This document shows positions 18,246 to 28,873 of a stretch of DNA of 64,000 bases, piece by piece (position 1 is the first letter of the stretch; the number at the start of each line of letters is the position of its first letter). Position numbers and translations under genes: made by a program. Under the pieces are notes generated by a model. It was not told where the DNA came from. It saw nothing but the letters and a program-made list of their open reading frames with translations, and searched no databases. This stretch comes from Mesobacillus boroniphilus (lineage in GTDB: Bacteria > Bacillota > Bacilli > Bacillales > Cytobacillaceae), in contig NZ_QTKX01000001.1 of NCBI RefSeq assembly GCF_018424685.1, forward strand, positions 1,860,001 through 1,924,000. The letters are read 5' to 3'.

Positions 18246-19520
18246 TTACCGATTCTCCGTCAAGCGTTCCAACAATTCACGGAATTCTTCATTGCCAGGT
18301 TCTTTTTCAACTAACTTACTAAAAATTTCGGCAGCGTCGGCCATTTTTCCTTCTTCAATTAAAAAATATCCGTAGTCTGTCAAAAATTCTTTGTTGTCTT
18401 TAAAGAAAGTATATGCTAGTTGGTATTTGTTTAATGACTGTGAAAAATCTTCAATTTGCTGGTAAGCAACTGCCTCATCCCAAAGAATCTGTGGTTCCTC
18501 TTCTTCTTCGTGGATGTCAGCTGCCCGTACAAGTTCCAATACATCTTCATAACGTTCCTGCTTGAGCAACAATTTATTCAGGACAAGGACTCCTTCCATG
18601 AATCCGGGATCGAGAGCAATTGCTTCCCGAAGCAACTGTTCTGCAACTTCTTCATCGGGAACTTTAAGTGCCAATTTCCCCCCATAGAAGTATAAATCTT
18701 TATTGAACTCATCCTGCTCGATACCTTGCTTCACAGCTTCGAATGCCTCTTCAACCATTTCTTCGCGCTCATAGGCTTTGGCTAGATAGAGGTAAAGAGA
18801 ATGGTATTCAGGATCTAGAGCCTTTAGTTCCTCAAACTTTTCAATCGCTGTTTTATTATAGCCAGCCTGCAAAGCTGTAAAAGCATAGCCGAACAATGTA
18901 TTAATTTCCAGCTTTTGCTCAAGTGCTTTTTCGTAAAAATGGAGTGCTTCCTCAAACGAACCGCCTGCACTTAATGCTTCGGCCATTCTCTGGTTGATGT
19001 TCACTCCGCCAATTTCTTCATGCGACTTGAGTACCGTTTCATAATACTGGATTGCTTCAACAAGTTTTCCCTGGTGAGCGTATAGCTCACCAAGAGCAAA
19101 GTCAATGACTGGCTCTTCTGGTAAAAGCCTTTTAGCCTCAAGCAGTTTCTTTTCACTCACTTCAAACAAACCTTCCATCTGATACAAGTCTGCCAATAGA
19201 AGCAGTGCTTGAGGAAAAGAAGGGTCTTCTTCGCCAACCTTTTCAAGCGAAAGCATTGCCTCTTCCTCTTTTCCCATTTCGATCAGGGTTTCAGCGAGCA
19301 AAACATGGAGCTCCCCTTCATCAGGATAATTCTTCAATAAGCTTTCGATTAAAGCTTCGGTTTCTTCCATGAAACCGAAACGGAATAACTCCTCAGAAAG
19401 CAGGAATTTTTCTTCGTCGCTGCCTTTTTCAAGAATTCCTTTATAAGCAGCCATTGCTTTTTCAAGCTGTCCATTTTCAATATAATTTGTTATTTCATTT
19501 ACTGCGATCATTTTTATCAT
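18246..19520 (-). CDS. ypiA: Tetratricopeptide-repeat protein YpiA
   Basis: 424 residues built almost entirely of TPR helical hairpins: alternating acidic helices with the W/L-G-Y-A/L spacing, about ten repeats from residue 10 to 420. Such proteins scaffold protein-protein contacts in the cytoplasm; the partner is unknown. Two close starts are possible, 19520 and 19511; the ribosome site (AAGGATAGG) does not separate them well. Same order as in B. subtilis except that an unrelated gene lies between it and aroA. Confidence 0.86.
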   Translation of the reverse strand: MIKMIAVNEITNYIENGQLEKAMAAYKGILEKGSDEEKFLLSEELFRFGFMEETEALIESLLKNYPDEGELHVLLAETLIEMGKEEEAMLSLEKVGEEDPSFPQALLLLADLYQMEGLFEVSEKKLLEAKRLLPEEPVIDFALGELYAHQGKLVEAIQYYETVLKSHEEIGGVNINQRMAEALSAGGSFEEALHFYEKALEQKLEINTLFGYAFTALQAGYNKTAIEKFEELKALDPEYHSLYLYLAKAYEREEMVEEAFEAVKQGIEQDEFNKDLYFYGGKLALKVPDEEVAEQLLREAIALDPGFMEGVLVLNKLLLKQERYEDVLELVRAADIHEEEEEPQILWDEAVAYQQIEDFSQSLNKYQLAYTFFKDNKEFLTDYGYFLIEEGKMADAAEIFSKLVEKEPGNEEFRELLERLTENR

Positions 19521-19614
19521 CCTATCCTTACTTTAGGCTTTTCTATATTTGCCGGTTGGCCTCCGCCTGTCTGAGGAGCAATAATTCACGAACCGGATAT
19601 GCCTGAAGAGATTA

Positions 19615-20520
19615 TTAGTAATTGTCTGTAAAAAATCCTGGTGTCTTAATTATAACATTCTCTCCCTTTCCTGGCCGATAATAAACCTCACCCCCGGCAC
19701 GAATGACATTTCCCTTGTCCACAGTGACTGCAAGATGCTTCGATTGAAAAAACAACCCGTGTTCATCACGGTATTTTGTTTCTGCGTTTATATTGTAGAG
19801 ATTATAACTGAGTTCTCCGCCACTGTGAAGATTTGATTTTTCAGGGAAGATTCCGGTTTTCTTTAAAATCGACCTTGACACAGGACCTGGATTCGTTAAG
19901 TCTTCACACACCGCGGGAACCTTCTCTTTTTTCATCAAATCGCTCCAGGCATTTAGCTGCAACTGCCTCCCTTTTTTATGCTTACTTTCAGGAAAGACAG
20001 GAATAATTGGGCAGTTGTAAGGAAACAGCGCTTCCTTGATCCATCCCCATGGCATAGTCGTCAAGTTGGCCATCTCGTCGATCTCCAGAAATATCGCTGG
20101 GACTTTCATCTTTTTACACTTCCGGATAAATCCGGGTTTCAATAATCGTGGCGGGATGCTGACTCCCAGAACAAAATCAATCGGGCTGTCTAAAAAATCC
20201 CTTTTCGCCTGCTTAAGCTTTTCTTCAAGCTGCCGTTCAAATTGGATTTTTACAGTTGTGAATACAACTGTACTTCCCTTCAGAATAAAGTTTTTCAGGT
20301 AGTATTCTTTTCTCTCTTTAAAAGATTCCTTTACAGGGAGATTCGTATCAAAGAGGACATGAGTTGGGGTCATGATATATTTGTCAGTATCCATCCTCAT
20401 GTGGTTATAACGTTCAAAGGTGGATGTTGCAGATAAGATTCGCTGGCCCTCCACCAGCATACTTGTATCTATGAAAGCTTGTCCCTTCATGAGATGGACA
20501 TTTTCTATAATGTATGCCAT
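19615..20520 (-). CDS. Unrecognised protein with amidohydrolase-like N-terminus
   Basis: 301 residues, cytoplasmic, with a good AAAGGAG ribosome site. I do not recognise a named family. The start (YIIENVHLMKG ... MLVEGQRI) and the end (GNVIRAGGEVYYRPGKG) resemble the two halves of the small beta domain that flanks the barrel in amidohydrolases. However, the place where those enzymes have a His-x-His metal site reads TPTHVLFDTNLP, with one His. If the fold is right it is probably not a standard metal hydrolase. It sits between aroA and ypiA, where B. subtilis has no gene, and is bounded by the aroA terminator upstream. Function unknown. Confidence 0.6.
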   Translation of the reverse strand: MAYIIENVHLMKGQAFIDTSMLVEGQRILSATSTFERYNHMRMDTDKYIMTPTHVLFDTNLPVKESFKERKEYYLKNFILKGSTVVFTTVKIQFERQLEEKLKQAKRDFLDSPIDFVLGVSIPPRLLKPGFIRKCKKMKVPAIFLEIDEMANLTTMPWGWIKEALFPYNCPIIPVFPESKHKKGRQLQLNAWSDLMKKEKVPAVCEDLTNPGPVSRSILKKTGIFPEKSNLHSGGELSYNLYNINAETKYRDEHGLFFQSKHLAVTVDKGNVIRAGGEVYYRPGKGENVIIKTPGFFTDNY

Positions 20521-20732
20521 AAAACCACTCCTTTAACGGTCTTATGACAAACTATGCTGAAATTCCGAGAATATAACGGCGGCATTTCTTTTTCCCGTAT
20601 ACTGCATACACGCTTAAAAGAAAAAAACGGCACCTGTATTTTTCAACAGTTCAGAAAAACCACCTTGGAAGAGCTGCGAGGCCTATTCGATAACAGATAT
20701 CCGAAAAGCCACAATTTGCGATATAACCTTAA
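20521..20732. other. Gene-free interval downstream of aroA
   Basis: About 210 bases between the aroA terminator and the unrecognised gene at 19615-20520. It must contain that gene's promoter; no boxes stand out. A plus-strand open frame here runs antisense into aroA, lacks a ribosome site, and was rejected. Confidence 0.4.
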
Positions 20733-20773
20733 TAAAAAGACAGAAGGCCATCCATTTATCATGATTGGCCTTC
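20733..20773 (-). terminator. Terminator of the aromatic supraoperon after aroA
   Basis: GAAGGCCA/TGGCCTTC perfect 8-bp stem (20743-20750 with 20766-20773), followed on the minus strand by TGTCTTTTTATT. Confidence 0.75.
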
Positions 20774-20787
20774 AAGACAAAACTATA

Positions 20788-22080
20788 TTATGTTCGCACC
20801 AAGGAATACAAATCATCAAAAAAACCAGGATAAGAAACGGCGACCGCTTCACTTTGTTCAAGGACGACATCCCTTTTGCAGAGAATGGCAGCGATTGACA
20901 GCATCATTCCAATCCGGTGGTCTCCATGTGCTGACACAGTGCCACCATCAAGGCTTTGTTTTCCCTGTATAATCATGCCATCATCTGTAGCCTCAATGTT
21001 GGCTCCGAGTTTCTTAAGTTCATTTACAACAGTATCAATTCGGTTTGTTTCCTTCACCTTTAATTCTCCGGCATCCTTAATGACCGTCTTTCCCTCTGCC
21101 TGCGTTGCCAGCAAAGCAATGACCGGGATTTCATCTATTAATCGAGGGATCAAGTCACCTTCAACTGTTGTACCCTTGAGTTTTGAATATTTAATTCTTA
21201 TATCTCCAGCTGGTTCAGCTGATTCGACTTTATATGGTTCAATCACGAAGTCGGCTCCCATTGCTCTTAGTACATCGATTATTCCCGTTCTTGTTGGATT
21301 TAACCCAACATTTCGCAGAATGATGTCACTCCCAGGAACGATTGCAGCTGCTACGAGAAAAAAGGCCGCAGATGAAATGTCACCAGGAACATTTATATGA
21401 GTACCTTTTAGCATTTGTCCACCGAATACCTTAACAGCATTTCCATTACGTTCTACTTCGCCGCCAAACTGCTTGATCATACGCTCAGTATGATCCCTTG
21501 TTTTCACTGGCTCAACAACGATTGTCTCACCTTCAGCCTTCAAGCCGGCAAGCAGGATCGCTGATTTTACCTGCGCGCTTGCTACTGGCAGTTCATATGT
21601 AATCCCGTTCAATTTTCGGCCTTCCACCGTCAGCGGAGCGAATTCCCCATTATTCTTTCCCATAATACTGGCTCCCATTTTGCCGAGAGGAAAGGTCACT
21701 CTAGTCATCGGCCTTCTGGCGATTGACTCATCACCTTCAAGGGTTGATTTGAAAGGCAATCCAGAAAGGATTCCCATCATCAGCCGTATGGTTGTTCCAG
21801 AGTTCCCGACATACAGAGTTTCCTCAGGCTGCCGCAACCCATCCATACCTTTTCCAGTTACCGTTACATCGCTTCCATTTTGGACAATTTCAACACCGAG
21901 CTGCCGGAAGCAGGAAATAGTACTTAAACAATCTTCTCCGGGCAGGAAGTTTTCGATACGGGTGATTCCGTTGGCCATTGACCCGAACATAACTGCTCTA
22001 TGCGATATTGATTTATCACCAGGTACTTTAACCTGACCTTCCAAAGAGGTTCTATTAGTCAAAAGTGTTTTTACTGACAT
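20788..22080 (-). CDS. aroA: 3-phosphoshikimate 1-carboxyvinyltransferase (EPSP synthase)
   Basis: 430 residues. It adds the enolpyruvyl group of PEP to shikimate 3-phosphate, the sixth shikimate step. The phosphate-binding [10 protein letters not shown] (20-29) and PEP-site [10 protein letters not shown] (about residue 95) are intact, as is DHRIGMM near the C-terminus. B. subtilis literature calls this gene aroE. AAGGAG precedes the ATG, 17 bases after tyrA. Last gene of the supraoperon. Confidence 0.97.
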   Translation of the reverse strand: MSVKTLLTNRTSLEGQVKVPGDKSISHRAVMFGSMANGITRIENFLPGEDCLSTISCFRQLGVEIVQNGSDVTVTGKGMDGLRQPEETLYVGNSGTTIRLMMGILSGLPFKSTLEGDESIARRPMTRVTFPLGKMGASIMGKNNGEFAPLTVEGRKLNGITYELPVASAQVKSAILLAGLKAEGETIVVEPVKTRDHTERMIKQFGGEVERNGNAVKVFGGQMLKGTHINVPGDISSAAFFLVAAAIVPGSDIILRNVGLNPTRTGIIDVLRAMGADFVIEPYKVESAEPAGDIRIKYSKLKGTTVEGDLIPRLIDEIPVIALLATQAEGKTVIKDAGELKVKETNRIDTVVNELKKLGANIEATDDGMIIQGKQSLDGGTVSAHGDHRIGMMLSIAAILCKRDVVLEQSEAVAVSYPGFFDDLYSLVRT

Positions 22081-22097
22081 ATTTCTGCTCCTTCAGT

Positions 22098-23204
22098 CTA
22101 CTTTGCATCAGACATATCATAGTCTGTATTTCTTCCGATACAATCCTTAGCCCTGGCTCGGTCTTCAGGTGTCTGGAAACTGATGACCAGTACGCCGTAG
22201 ATATCTTCACGAGTTTCTATGATTCTGATATTTGTTATACTGATGTTTTCAACCGCCAGGTATCCCGTGATTTCAGAGATCACCCCCGGGTAGTCAGGTA
22301 CATCTACAAAAAGGTCATAGAAACTGGGAATAGCTCCTTTGTCACTTACAGGCAGGCCATCCCGGTATTTTTTGGCTGTATCAAAGAAATCATAGATGCT
22401 ATCTTTATCGTTAGTAACCAATAATTCTTTTACCCGTCCCATTTCATCCTGCCAGTCAGTTAATAGAGAAATGAGAACTTCCCGGTTCTGAAGAAGGATA
22501 TCTCTCCACATCCGCGGATTGCTTGAAGCGATTCGTGTTATATCCCTGAATCCCCCAGCAGCCAGACGGTTGACGAGAGAATTTTCTTCATCCGCCCTTG
22601 ACGCCTGGTGAACGAGGGAAGCAGCGATGATATGCGGGAAATGACTGACCACCCCTGTAAGATAATCATGCTCTTCTGGCGATACATCCAGGAACTTGGC
22701 TCTCGTGCCAGAAAGCCATGCTTTTAGTCGATCTACCGTCTCACTTCGGACCGTTATATCAGGGGTAAGAAGATAGAATGCATTTTCAAACAGGATTTTC
22801 TTCGCTGAAGCAACACCGCTTTTATGAGAACCAGCCATTGGATGGCCACCAATGAATGCAATCCCTTTTGCTCTCAAGCACGATGCCTTCTTTGAAATGT
22901 ACCCCTTAGTACTGCCAGTGTCCGTAACAATGACTTCTTTTTTCAATTGCAGTACAGCTAAAGATTCAATAATGCTTCCGCTGGTCAATACCGGGGTTGC
23001 TATAATAATTAAGTCCGCCTTCGGAGCTTCCAATTCAATACTTCCAGCTGCTCGGTCAATGACACCGAGCATCATGGCTAGGTCCATTTGATTTCCGTCA
23101 GCATCAAATCCGATGAGCTCTGCCCCCGGATGCTGAGCTTTAATACACATCGCCAGAGAGCCGCCAATCAAACCAAGTCCAATGATCAATACGCGGCCTT
23201 CCAT
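22098..23204 (-). CDS. tyrA: Prephenate dehydrogenase TyrA with ACT domain
   Basis: 368 residues. NAD+-dependent oxidative decarboxylation of prephenate to 4-hydroxyphenylpyruvate, towards tyrosine. A Rossmann loop GLGLIGGSLA lies at 9-18, with catalytic-domain motifs GGHPMAGSHKSG and TGVVSHFPHI. An ACT regulatory domain occupies about 295-368 (FYDLFVDVPDYPGVISEITGY is its start), consistent with feedback control by an aromatic amino acid. 12 bases separate it from hisC. Confidence 0.96.
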   Translation of the reverse strand: MEGRVLIIGLGLIGGSLAMCIKAQHPGAELIGFDADGNQMDLAMMLGVIDRAAGSIELEAPKADLIIIATPVLTSGSIIESLAVLQLKKEVIVTDTGSTKGYISKKASCLRAKGIAFIGGHPMAGSHKSGVASAKKILFENAFYLLTPDITVRSETVDRLKAWLSGTRAKFLDVSPEEHDYLTGVVSHFPHIIAASLVHQASRADEENSLVNRLAAGGFRDITRIASSNPRMWRDILLQNREVLISLLTDWQDEMGRVKELLVTNDKDSIYDFFDTAKKYRDGLPVSDKGAIPSFYDLFVDVPDYPGVISEITGYLAVENISITNIRIIETREDIYGVLVISFQTPEDRARAKDCIGRNTDYDMSDAK

Positions 23205-23216
23205 AAGTCCACACCC

Positions 23217-24320
23217 TTATTTAGATATTACTGTATCAACACTCAAATATTCTTTGATAATCTCAATTACACCTTGGTTTTGTTCCTTTGAGCCAATTGT
23301 AATCCTTACACATGTAGGGAATCCAAGTGCTGTCCCGGAACGGACGATAAATCCTCTTTCGAGCAGGAATTGAAATACCTCCTGACCGTCACTTTTAAAA
23401 TCGATCAAAATGAAATTGCCCTGTGACGGATAATAATCCAATCCAGCACCATCACAAAATTGGTAAAACTGCTCTAGACCAGCTTTGTTTTCTCTTTTGC
23501 ATTCGTCTACAAACTCTTGATCATCAAGGGCTGCAATTGCCGCAGCTTGTGCCCATGAGTTTACATTAAATGGCTCCCTGACAGGCTCAAGTGCTGTAAT
23601 TGTATCCTCATGGGCAATTCCATAACCAACCCTGAAGCTGGCAAGTCCGTATATTTTTGAAAAAGTCCTAAGGATAATTAAATTTTTATATTGTTTAAGC
23701 AATCGTAATGAATCATGATAATCTTTCGCGGTCACATATTCGAAGTAGGCCTCATCCAGCACGACTAGCACATCGCTTGGCACCCGTGCCATAAAAGCTG
23801 TCAATTCTTCTTCAGTTATATAAATCCCCGTAGGATTATTAGGAGAGCATAACCAGACAACGGATGTCCGGTCATCAATAGCAGCCGCCATCCCATCCAA
23901 ATCATGAGCACCGTTCACCAATGGAATCTCCGTTATTTCACAACCCTCGATAATTCCATTATGTTTATACTGTGGAAATGTAGGGGCAGCCATCACAGTT
24001 TTTGTCTCAGGTGTTAGCAGGCCGCGGGCAATCATCTGGATAATTTCATCTGATCCGTTGCCAAGTATGATCTGTCCTTCTTTCACACCTAGATGGTTTG
24101 CCAAATGTGTACGAAGCTCGGTTGCATACCCATCGGGATAAACAGAAAATTTACCAGCATAACCTGCGATTTCGTTTCTCACTTTTTCTGAGGATCCAAA
24201 CGGATTCTCATTTGATGCCAATTTCACAATCTCTGATAAACCATACTGCCTTTTCACTTCACTAATCGATTTACCAGGCTGGTAAGGTTTTAGTTTTAAA
24301 AGCTGCTCTTTCCATCTCAT
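23217..24320 (-). CDS. hisC: Histidinol-phosphate / aromatic aminotransferase HisC
   Basis: 367 residues, PLP-dependent fold-type I aminotransferase. The Schiff-base lysine is in RTFSKIYGLASFRVGYG; NNPTG and YFEY motifs are present. In B. subtilis this single enzyme serves histidine synthesis and the last step of tyrosine and phenylalanine synthesis, which explains its place between aroH and tyrA. The ATG at 24320 has GAGG at 8 bases; a GTG three codons upstream is less likely. In B. subtilis the trp operon lies upstream; here there are only about 100 bases. Confidence 0.95.
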   Translation of the reverse strand: MRWKEQLLKLKPYQPGKSISEVKRQYGLSEIVKLASNENPFGSSEKVRNEIAGYAGKFSVYPDGYATELRTHLANHLGVKEGQIILGNGSDEIIQMIARGLLTPETKTVMAAPTFPQYKHNGIIEGCEITEIPLVNGAHDLDGMAAAIDDRTSVVWLCSPNNPTGIYITEEELTAFMARVPSDVLVVLDEAYFEYVTAKDYHDSLRLLKQYKNLIILRTFSKIYGLASFRVGYGIAHEDTITALEPVREPFNVNSWAQAAAIAALDDQEFVDECKRENKAGLEQFYQFCDGAGLDYYPSQGNFILIDFKSDGQEVFQFLLERGFIVRSGTALGFPTCVRITIGSKEQNQGVIEIIKEYLSVDTVISK

Positions 24321-24424
24321 TTTATCCACCTCGACTATTCTACTCTTTAACTCACTATCTAATTAAAGCGATAAAGAAGATGTATTTATAATACACTGTT
24401 TTGCTCTGCAGAAAAAGTATAAAG

Positions 24425-24781
24425 CTATAAATCAGGTCTAAGTCCAGCAGCTCCCTCGAGATAAATATGCTTGATCTCTTCCTGTGTTTTTTCAGTGTTG
24501 AAATGGATCATGACTCTGATGCACTTCTGTAGCGAGCCGGGGACGGATAATTCTTGCATACACATGACTGGGACGTAGGTCCAGCCATCCAAATTTCTTA
24601 AAGCCCTTGCTGGAAAGGCTCCATCAACATCATCAGTAGCAGATATGAAAATGGAAGCAACTTCATCCGGGGCGATATTATTGGAAGCGACTGCATCTTT
24701 TAAAAGCCGTTCAGTCGCAGAAATGATTTCATGCTCATCATTCTCGTTTACTGTAATAGCTCCTCTTACTCCCCTAATCAT
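24425..24781 (-). CDS. aroH: Chorismate mutase AroH type
   Basis: 118 residues, the trimeric AroH class, not the helical AroQ class. It rearranges chorismate to prephenate. RGVRGAITV at the start, the active-site Arg in FPARALRNLDGW and CIRVMIHFNT are diagnostic. The ATG at 24781 overlaps the last 8 bases of aroB, behind GGGGGAG; a TTG one codon earlier is an alternative. Followed by about 100 non-coding bases before hisC. Confidence 0.93.
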   Translation of the reverse strand: MIRGVRGAITVNENDEHEIISATERLLKDAVASNNIAPDEVASIFISATDDVDGAFPARALRNLDGWTYVPVMCMQELSVPGSLQKCIRVMIHFNTEKTQEEIKHIYLEGAAGLRPDL

Positions 24782-25868
24782 CAAACTCCCCCTCTTCTAC
24801 AAACTTCTTCATGTTCATCAACAATACTTTTTCCTCGACTTCTATGAGCGCAGGGACTCCGACCTTCTCTAGTAAAACAAAACGAATTGAACCGTTTACA
24901 GCTTTTTTATCCTGTTTCATTCTTTCAAGCAGCTGCTCATTAGAGAGACCGGCTGGAATGGTAGTTTCGTACCCAAGACTCTTCAGCCAGTTCTTGAATA
25001 CCTCTATATTGAAATCAAGTCCAAGCAATTGTGTGCTTAATTGAAGGGCAAATAGGATTCCGATCGCAACAGCCTCACCGTGAGTCACCTTTCCGTATCC
25101 TGCTTCGGCTTCTATTGCGTGGCCAAGTGTGTGCCCAAAATTCAAATACGCACGGATTCCAGTTTCCCTCTCATCCTCTGAGATCACGGAGCCTTTAATT
25201 TGAATCCCCTTTGTCAAAAACTTGAGCATCTGTGAGTCATTCATTTTATCCAATGACAAGATTTCTTCCTTAAGCCAGTAATAGAATTTTTCATCACTTA
25301 TCAGAGAGTGCTTGATTACTTCTGCAAAGCCCGATCGGACTTCATGTTCAGGGAGGGTCTGCAGGAAGTCCAAATCGTACACGACAGCTTCGGGTTGATG
25401 GAATGCTCCAATCATGTTCTTGCCTAAAGGATGGTTGATTGCCACTTTCCCTCCCACCGCACTATCATGGGCAAGAATAGTGGTCGGGACTTGTATGAAG
25501 CGAATCCCCCTCATATAAGTCGAGGCGACAAACCCTGCCAAATCTCCCACTGCCCCTCCGCCAAAGGAGATGATCAGCGACTTCCTGTCAAGTTTATTTT
25601 CAAGTGCTGAAGTAAGGCAATCTTCATAAACATCGAACGTTTTCGCCTTTTCCCCTGATGGGACGATTTTTTCAAACATTGGTTCCAGTGCTGTATGTTC
25701 ATGAAATGCATCAAGATGGTGCTTTGCGACTGTCCCATCAGTAATGACCATGAAAGATGTATAATTGTCCTCAGCCTCATGAATAATATCCCGTAATTGT
25801 TGGATAGCACCGTTACCAATAAATACAGGATAGGTTTTAGTACTTGTATGGATATTCACTTGCTGCAT
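24774..25868 (-). CDS. aroB: 3-dehydroquinate synthase AroB
   Basis: 364 residues. It converts DAHP to 3-dehydroquinate using NAD+ and a divalent metal, the second shikimate step. The NAD motif GGGAVGDLAGF, the substrate motif TYMRGIRFIQVPTT and the metal-binding HGEAVAIG and GHTLGHAIE blocks are present. The start lies 2 bases past aroC, and the end overlaps aroH. Full length. Confidence 0.97.
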   Translation of the reverse strand: MQQVNIHTSTKTYPVFIGNGAIQQLRDIIHEAEDNYTSFMVITDGTVAKHHLDAFHEHTALEPMFEKIVPSGEKAKTFDVYEDCLTSALENKLDRKSLIISFGGGAVGDLAGFVASTYMRGIRFIQVPTTILAHDSAVGGKVAINHPLGKNMIGAFHQPEAVVYDLDFLQTLPEHEVRSGFAEVIKHSLISDEKFYYWLKEEILSLDKMNDSQMLKFLTKGIQIKGSVISEDERETGIRAYLNFGHTLGHAIEAEAGYGKVTHGEAVAIGILFALQLSTQLLGLDFNIEVFKNWLKSLGYETTIPAGLSNEQLLERMKQDKKAVNGSIRFVLLEKVGVPALIEVEEKVLLMNMKKFVEEGEFDD

Positions 25869-25870
25869 CC

Positions 25871-27043
25871 TTAGAAATCCCTCGCATTCCTTCTCTGCTC
25901 TTCAATTGATGCCTTTAGTGTGTCAAATCGATCTGCATAAAATTGGTCGACGATTGCAGAAGCAAGCTCCCAGGCCACAACACTCTCCGCAACCACCGCA
26001 GCCGCAGGGACAGCACAGGCATCAGATCGTTCAATGCTCGCAGCAAAAGGTTCCTTGGAGTCAATATCGACACTCATCAATGGCTTGTAAAGAGTCGGGA
26101 TTGGTTTCATTACCCCACGGACAACGATTGGCATCCCCGTTGTCATCCCGCCCTCAAGCCCTCCAAGCCGGTTCGTTTTCCGGTAGTATCCGCGTTCCTC
26201 TTCCCAGGCTATCTCATCGTGAACCTGGCTGCCAGGCCGTCTGGCCGCTTCAAAACCGATCCCGATCTCAACACCCTTGAAAGCATTGATGCTCATAATG
26301 GCCGCAGCAAGCTTCCCATCAAGCTTTCGGTCATACTGAACATAACTGCCCACTCCAGCGGGCATTCCCTCGGCAATCACCTCGACGACACCACCAATAG
26401 AGTCTCCATTTTGCTTTGCGTCATCAATCGCTGCCATCATTTTCGTTCCAGCATCAGGATCGAAGCATCTGACTGGAGAAGCTTCTGTTACTTCTTTAAG
26501 CTGTTCAAGTGAAGCGAAAGCCTGCTTTTCAGCTTTCACCCCGCCGATTTCAACTACATGGGCAACCAACTCGATACCCAGCAGCGACAGCAGTTTTTTT
26601 GCAGCAGCACCTGCTGCAACTCTGACAGTCGTTTCCCTGGCAGATGAACGTTCGAGAACATTCCTCATATCGCGATGTCCATATTTAATCGCGCCGTTTA
26701 AGTCTGCGTGACCAGGACGGGGCCGGGAAATCTTCCTTTTCACTTCTTCAGAGGATTGATCATCGAGCGGCTCCTGGCCCATAATCCCGGTCCAATGCTT
26801 CCAATCGTTATTTTCAACAACCAGCGCTATCGGCGATCCTAATGTCTGTCCATGCCGAACCCCTGAAGTGATCTGCACCTGATCCTTTTCGATTTGCATC
26901 CTTCTTCCGCGGCCATAGCCTTTTTGCCTGCGCGAAAGCTCTTTGTTTATATCTTCTGCTACTAGCGGCATGCCTGCTGGCATCCCCTCGATAATGGTTG
27001 TTAGCTGCGGTCCATGTGATTCTCCCGCTGTTAAATATCTCAT
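25871..27043 (-). CDS. aroC: Chorismate synthase
   Basis: 390 residues. It eliminates phosphate from EPSP to give chorismate and needs reduced [11 protein letters not shown] near the N-terminus, the central [19 protein letters not shown] stretch and [14 protein letters not shown] are family signatures. B. subtilis literature calls it aroF. AAGGGAG precedes the ATG. First gene of the aro supraoperon, about 40 bases below an extended -10 promoter. Confidence 0.97.
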   Translation of the reverse strand: MRYLTAGESHGPQLTTIIEGMPAGMPLVAEDINKELSRRQKGYGRGRRMQIEKDQVQITSGVRHGQTLGSPIALVVENNDWKHWTGIMGQEPLDDQSSEEVKRKISRPRPGHADLNGAIKYGHRDMRNVLERSSARETTVRVAAGAAAKKLLSLLGIELVAHVVEIGGVKAEKQAFASLEQLKEVTEASPVRCFDPDAGTKMMAAIDDAKQNGDSIGGVVEVIAEGMPAGVGSYVQYDRKLDGKLAAAIMSINAFKGVEIGIGFEAARRPGSQVHDEIAWEEERGYYRKTNRLGGLEGGMTTGMPIVVRGVMKPIPTLYKPLMSVDIDSKEPFAASIERSDACAVPAAAVVAESVVAWELASAIVDQFYADRFDTLKASIEEQRRNARDF

Positions 27044-27080
27044 ACACTTTCTCCCTTCAACTCGCTAAAGGATTTGTTTT

Positions 27081-27104
27081 ACTATATCACACAGTTTAAA
27101 ATAA
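27081..27104 (-). promoter_or_regulatory. Extended -10 promoter of the aro supraoperon
   Basis: Minus-strand TGATATAGT (extended -10, 5 of 6) about 38 bases ahead of aroC. The -35 region (TTTATT or close) is weak, so reliance on the TGn element is inferred. Confidence 0.5.
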
Positions 27105-27286
27105 ATAAATTAAAAATTTCGAAATATGTATTATTCCTTTTCAAGAATGAAGCCATTTTATCATGAAGGCTGCTGCCTCGCAAAAAACTGCTTCTTTAGA
27201 GCACGATTACTGGCATTCCAATCAACAGGTGTGCTGAAACCCTTGCCGATTTAAGGATTGCGCCCGGAATCAAAGCCAAAATCAAG

Positions 27287-27310
27287 AAGGAGCACGGATA
27301 TCCGGCTCCT
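27287..27310 (-). terminator. Hairpin after cheR
   Basis: AGGAGC...CGGATATCCG...GCTCCT palindrome just past the cheR stop codon. The T-tract on the minus strand is poor, so it may be a weak terminator or mRNA-end hairpin. Confidence 0.45.
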
Positions 27311-27314
27311 CCTG

Positions 27315-28199
<885 letters not shown>

Positions 28200-28209
28200 C
28201 TAGAAATAG

Positions 28210-28239
28210 AAAAAGGACACTTGCATGTAACAAGTGTCC
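28210..28239 (-). terminator. Terminator of ndk
   Basis: GGACACTTG/CAAGTGTCC 9-bp perfect stem with 7-base loop and five T residues on the minus strand. It lies about 100 bases beyond the ndk stop codon, past a repeat element. Confidence 0.8.
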
Positions 28240-28257
28240 GGGGGTTATCTTAAAAAC

Positions 28258-28338
28258 TAAGAAAGTAAAAATTTCACTACGAAAAATGTCCAGCTCCAGC
28301 GCTTGTCGGGGCTGACCAAGGCACTTACGCTTTTCTTA
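28258..28338 (-). repeat. Short copy of mosaic palindromic repeat, abutting ndk stop
   Basis: Head AAAGTA..ATTTCACT..GAAAAATGTCCAGC and tail CTTGTCGGGGCTGACCAAGG...CGCTTTTCTTA as in the larger block at 32339-32720. The tail's last bases are the complement of the ndk stop codon, so ndk ends exactly as the element begins. Confidence 0.8.
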
Positions 28339-28782
28339 GTAAACCCACTCGTTGATTAGTTTGCTGTATTCAGCCAGTTCTTCTTGTTTGAAGAATAGTC
28401 CGATTTCACGCTCTGCGCTTTCTGGTGAGTCAGAACCGTGAATTACGTTCTTGCCTACAGTCACACCGTATTCACCGCGGATTGTTCCAGGAGCTGCATC
28501 CTTAGGGTTAGTAGCACCCATCATCTGGCGTGCAGTAGCAATTACATTCTCTCCCTGCCATACCATAGCAAATACTGGGCCTGAAGTGATGAAGTCTACC
28601 AATTCGCCGAAGAATGGACGCTCTTTGTGTTCGCCGTAATGCTCTTCAGCAAGTTCTCTTGGGATGTTCATAAGTTTTGCGCCAACTAGCTGGAAGCCTT
28701 TCTTTTCGAAACGAGCTACAACTTCACCAATAAGGTTGCGCTGTACGCCGTCAGGCTTGACCATCAAATAAGTCTTTTCCAT
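28336..28782 (-). CDS. ndk: Nucleoside diphosphate kinase
   Basis: 148 residues. It transfers the gamma-phosphate between NTPs and NDPs through phospho-His115 in [21 protein letters not shown] and the GGTNP-equivalent [15 protein letters not shown] are conserved. The ATG at 28782 is 8 bases from TTAGGAG. The C-terminus differs slightly from relatives near the stop, where a repeat element abuts. Single gene between hepT and cheR. Confidence 0.96.
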   Translation of the reverse strand: MEKTYLMVKPDGVQRNLIGEVVARFEKKGFQLVGAKLMNIPRELAEEHYGEHKERPFFGELVDFITSGPVFAMVWQGENVIATARQMMGATNPKDAAPGTIRGEYGVTVGKNVIHGSDSPESAEREIGLFFKQEELAEYSKLINEWVY

Positions 28783-28873
28783 GAGTTCCACTCCTAATTC
28801 TTATATGTATGTGAACCGCTTACAAAAGCAATCCTTAGAAATAGTATCATTTTTTTGAAAAATCCGCAACTTG

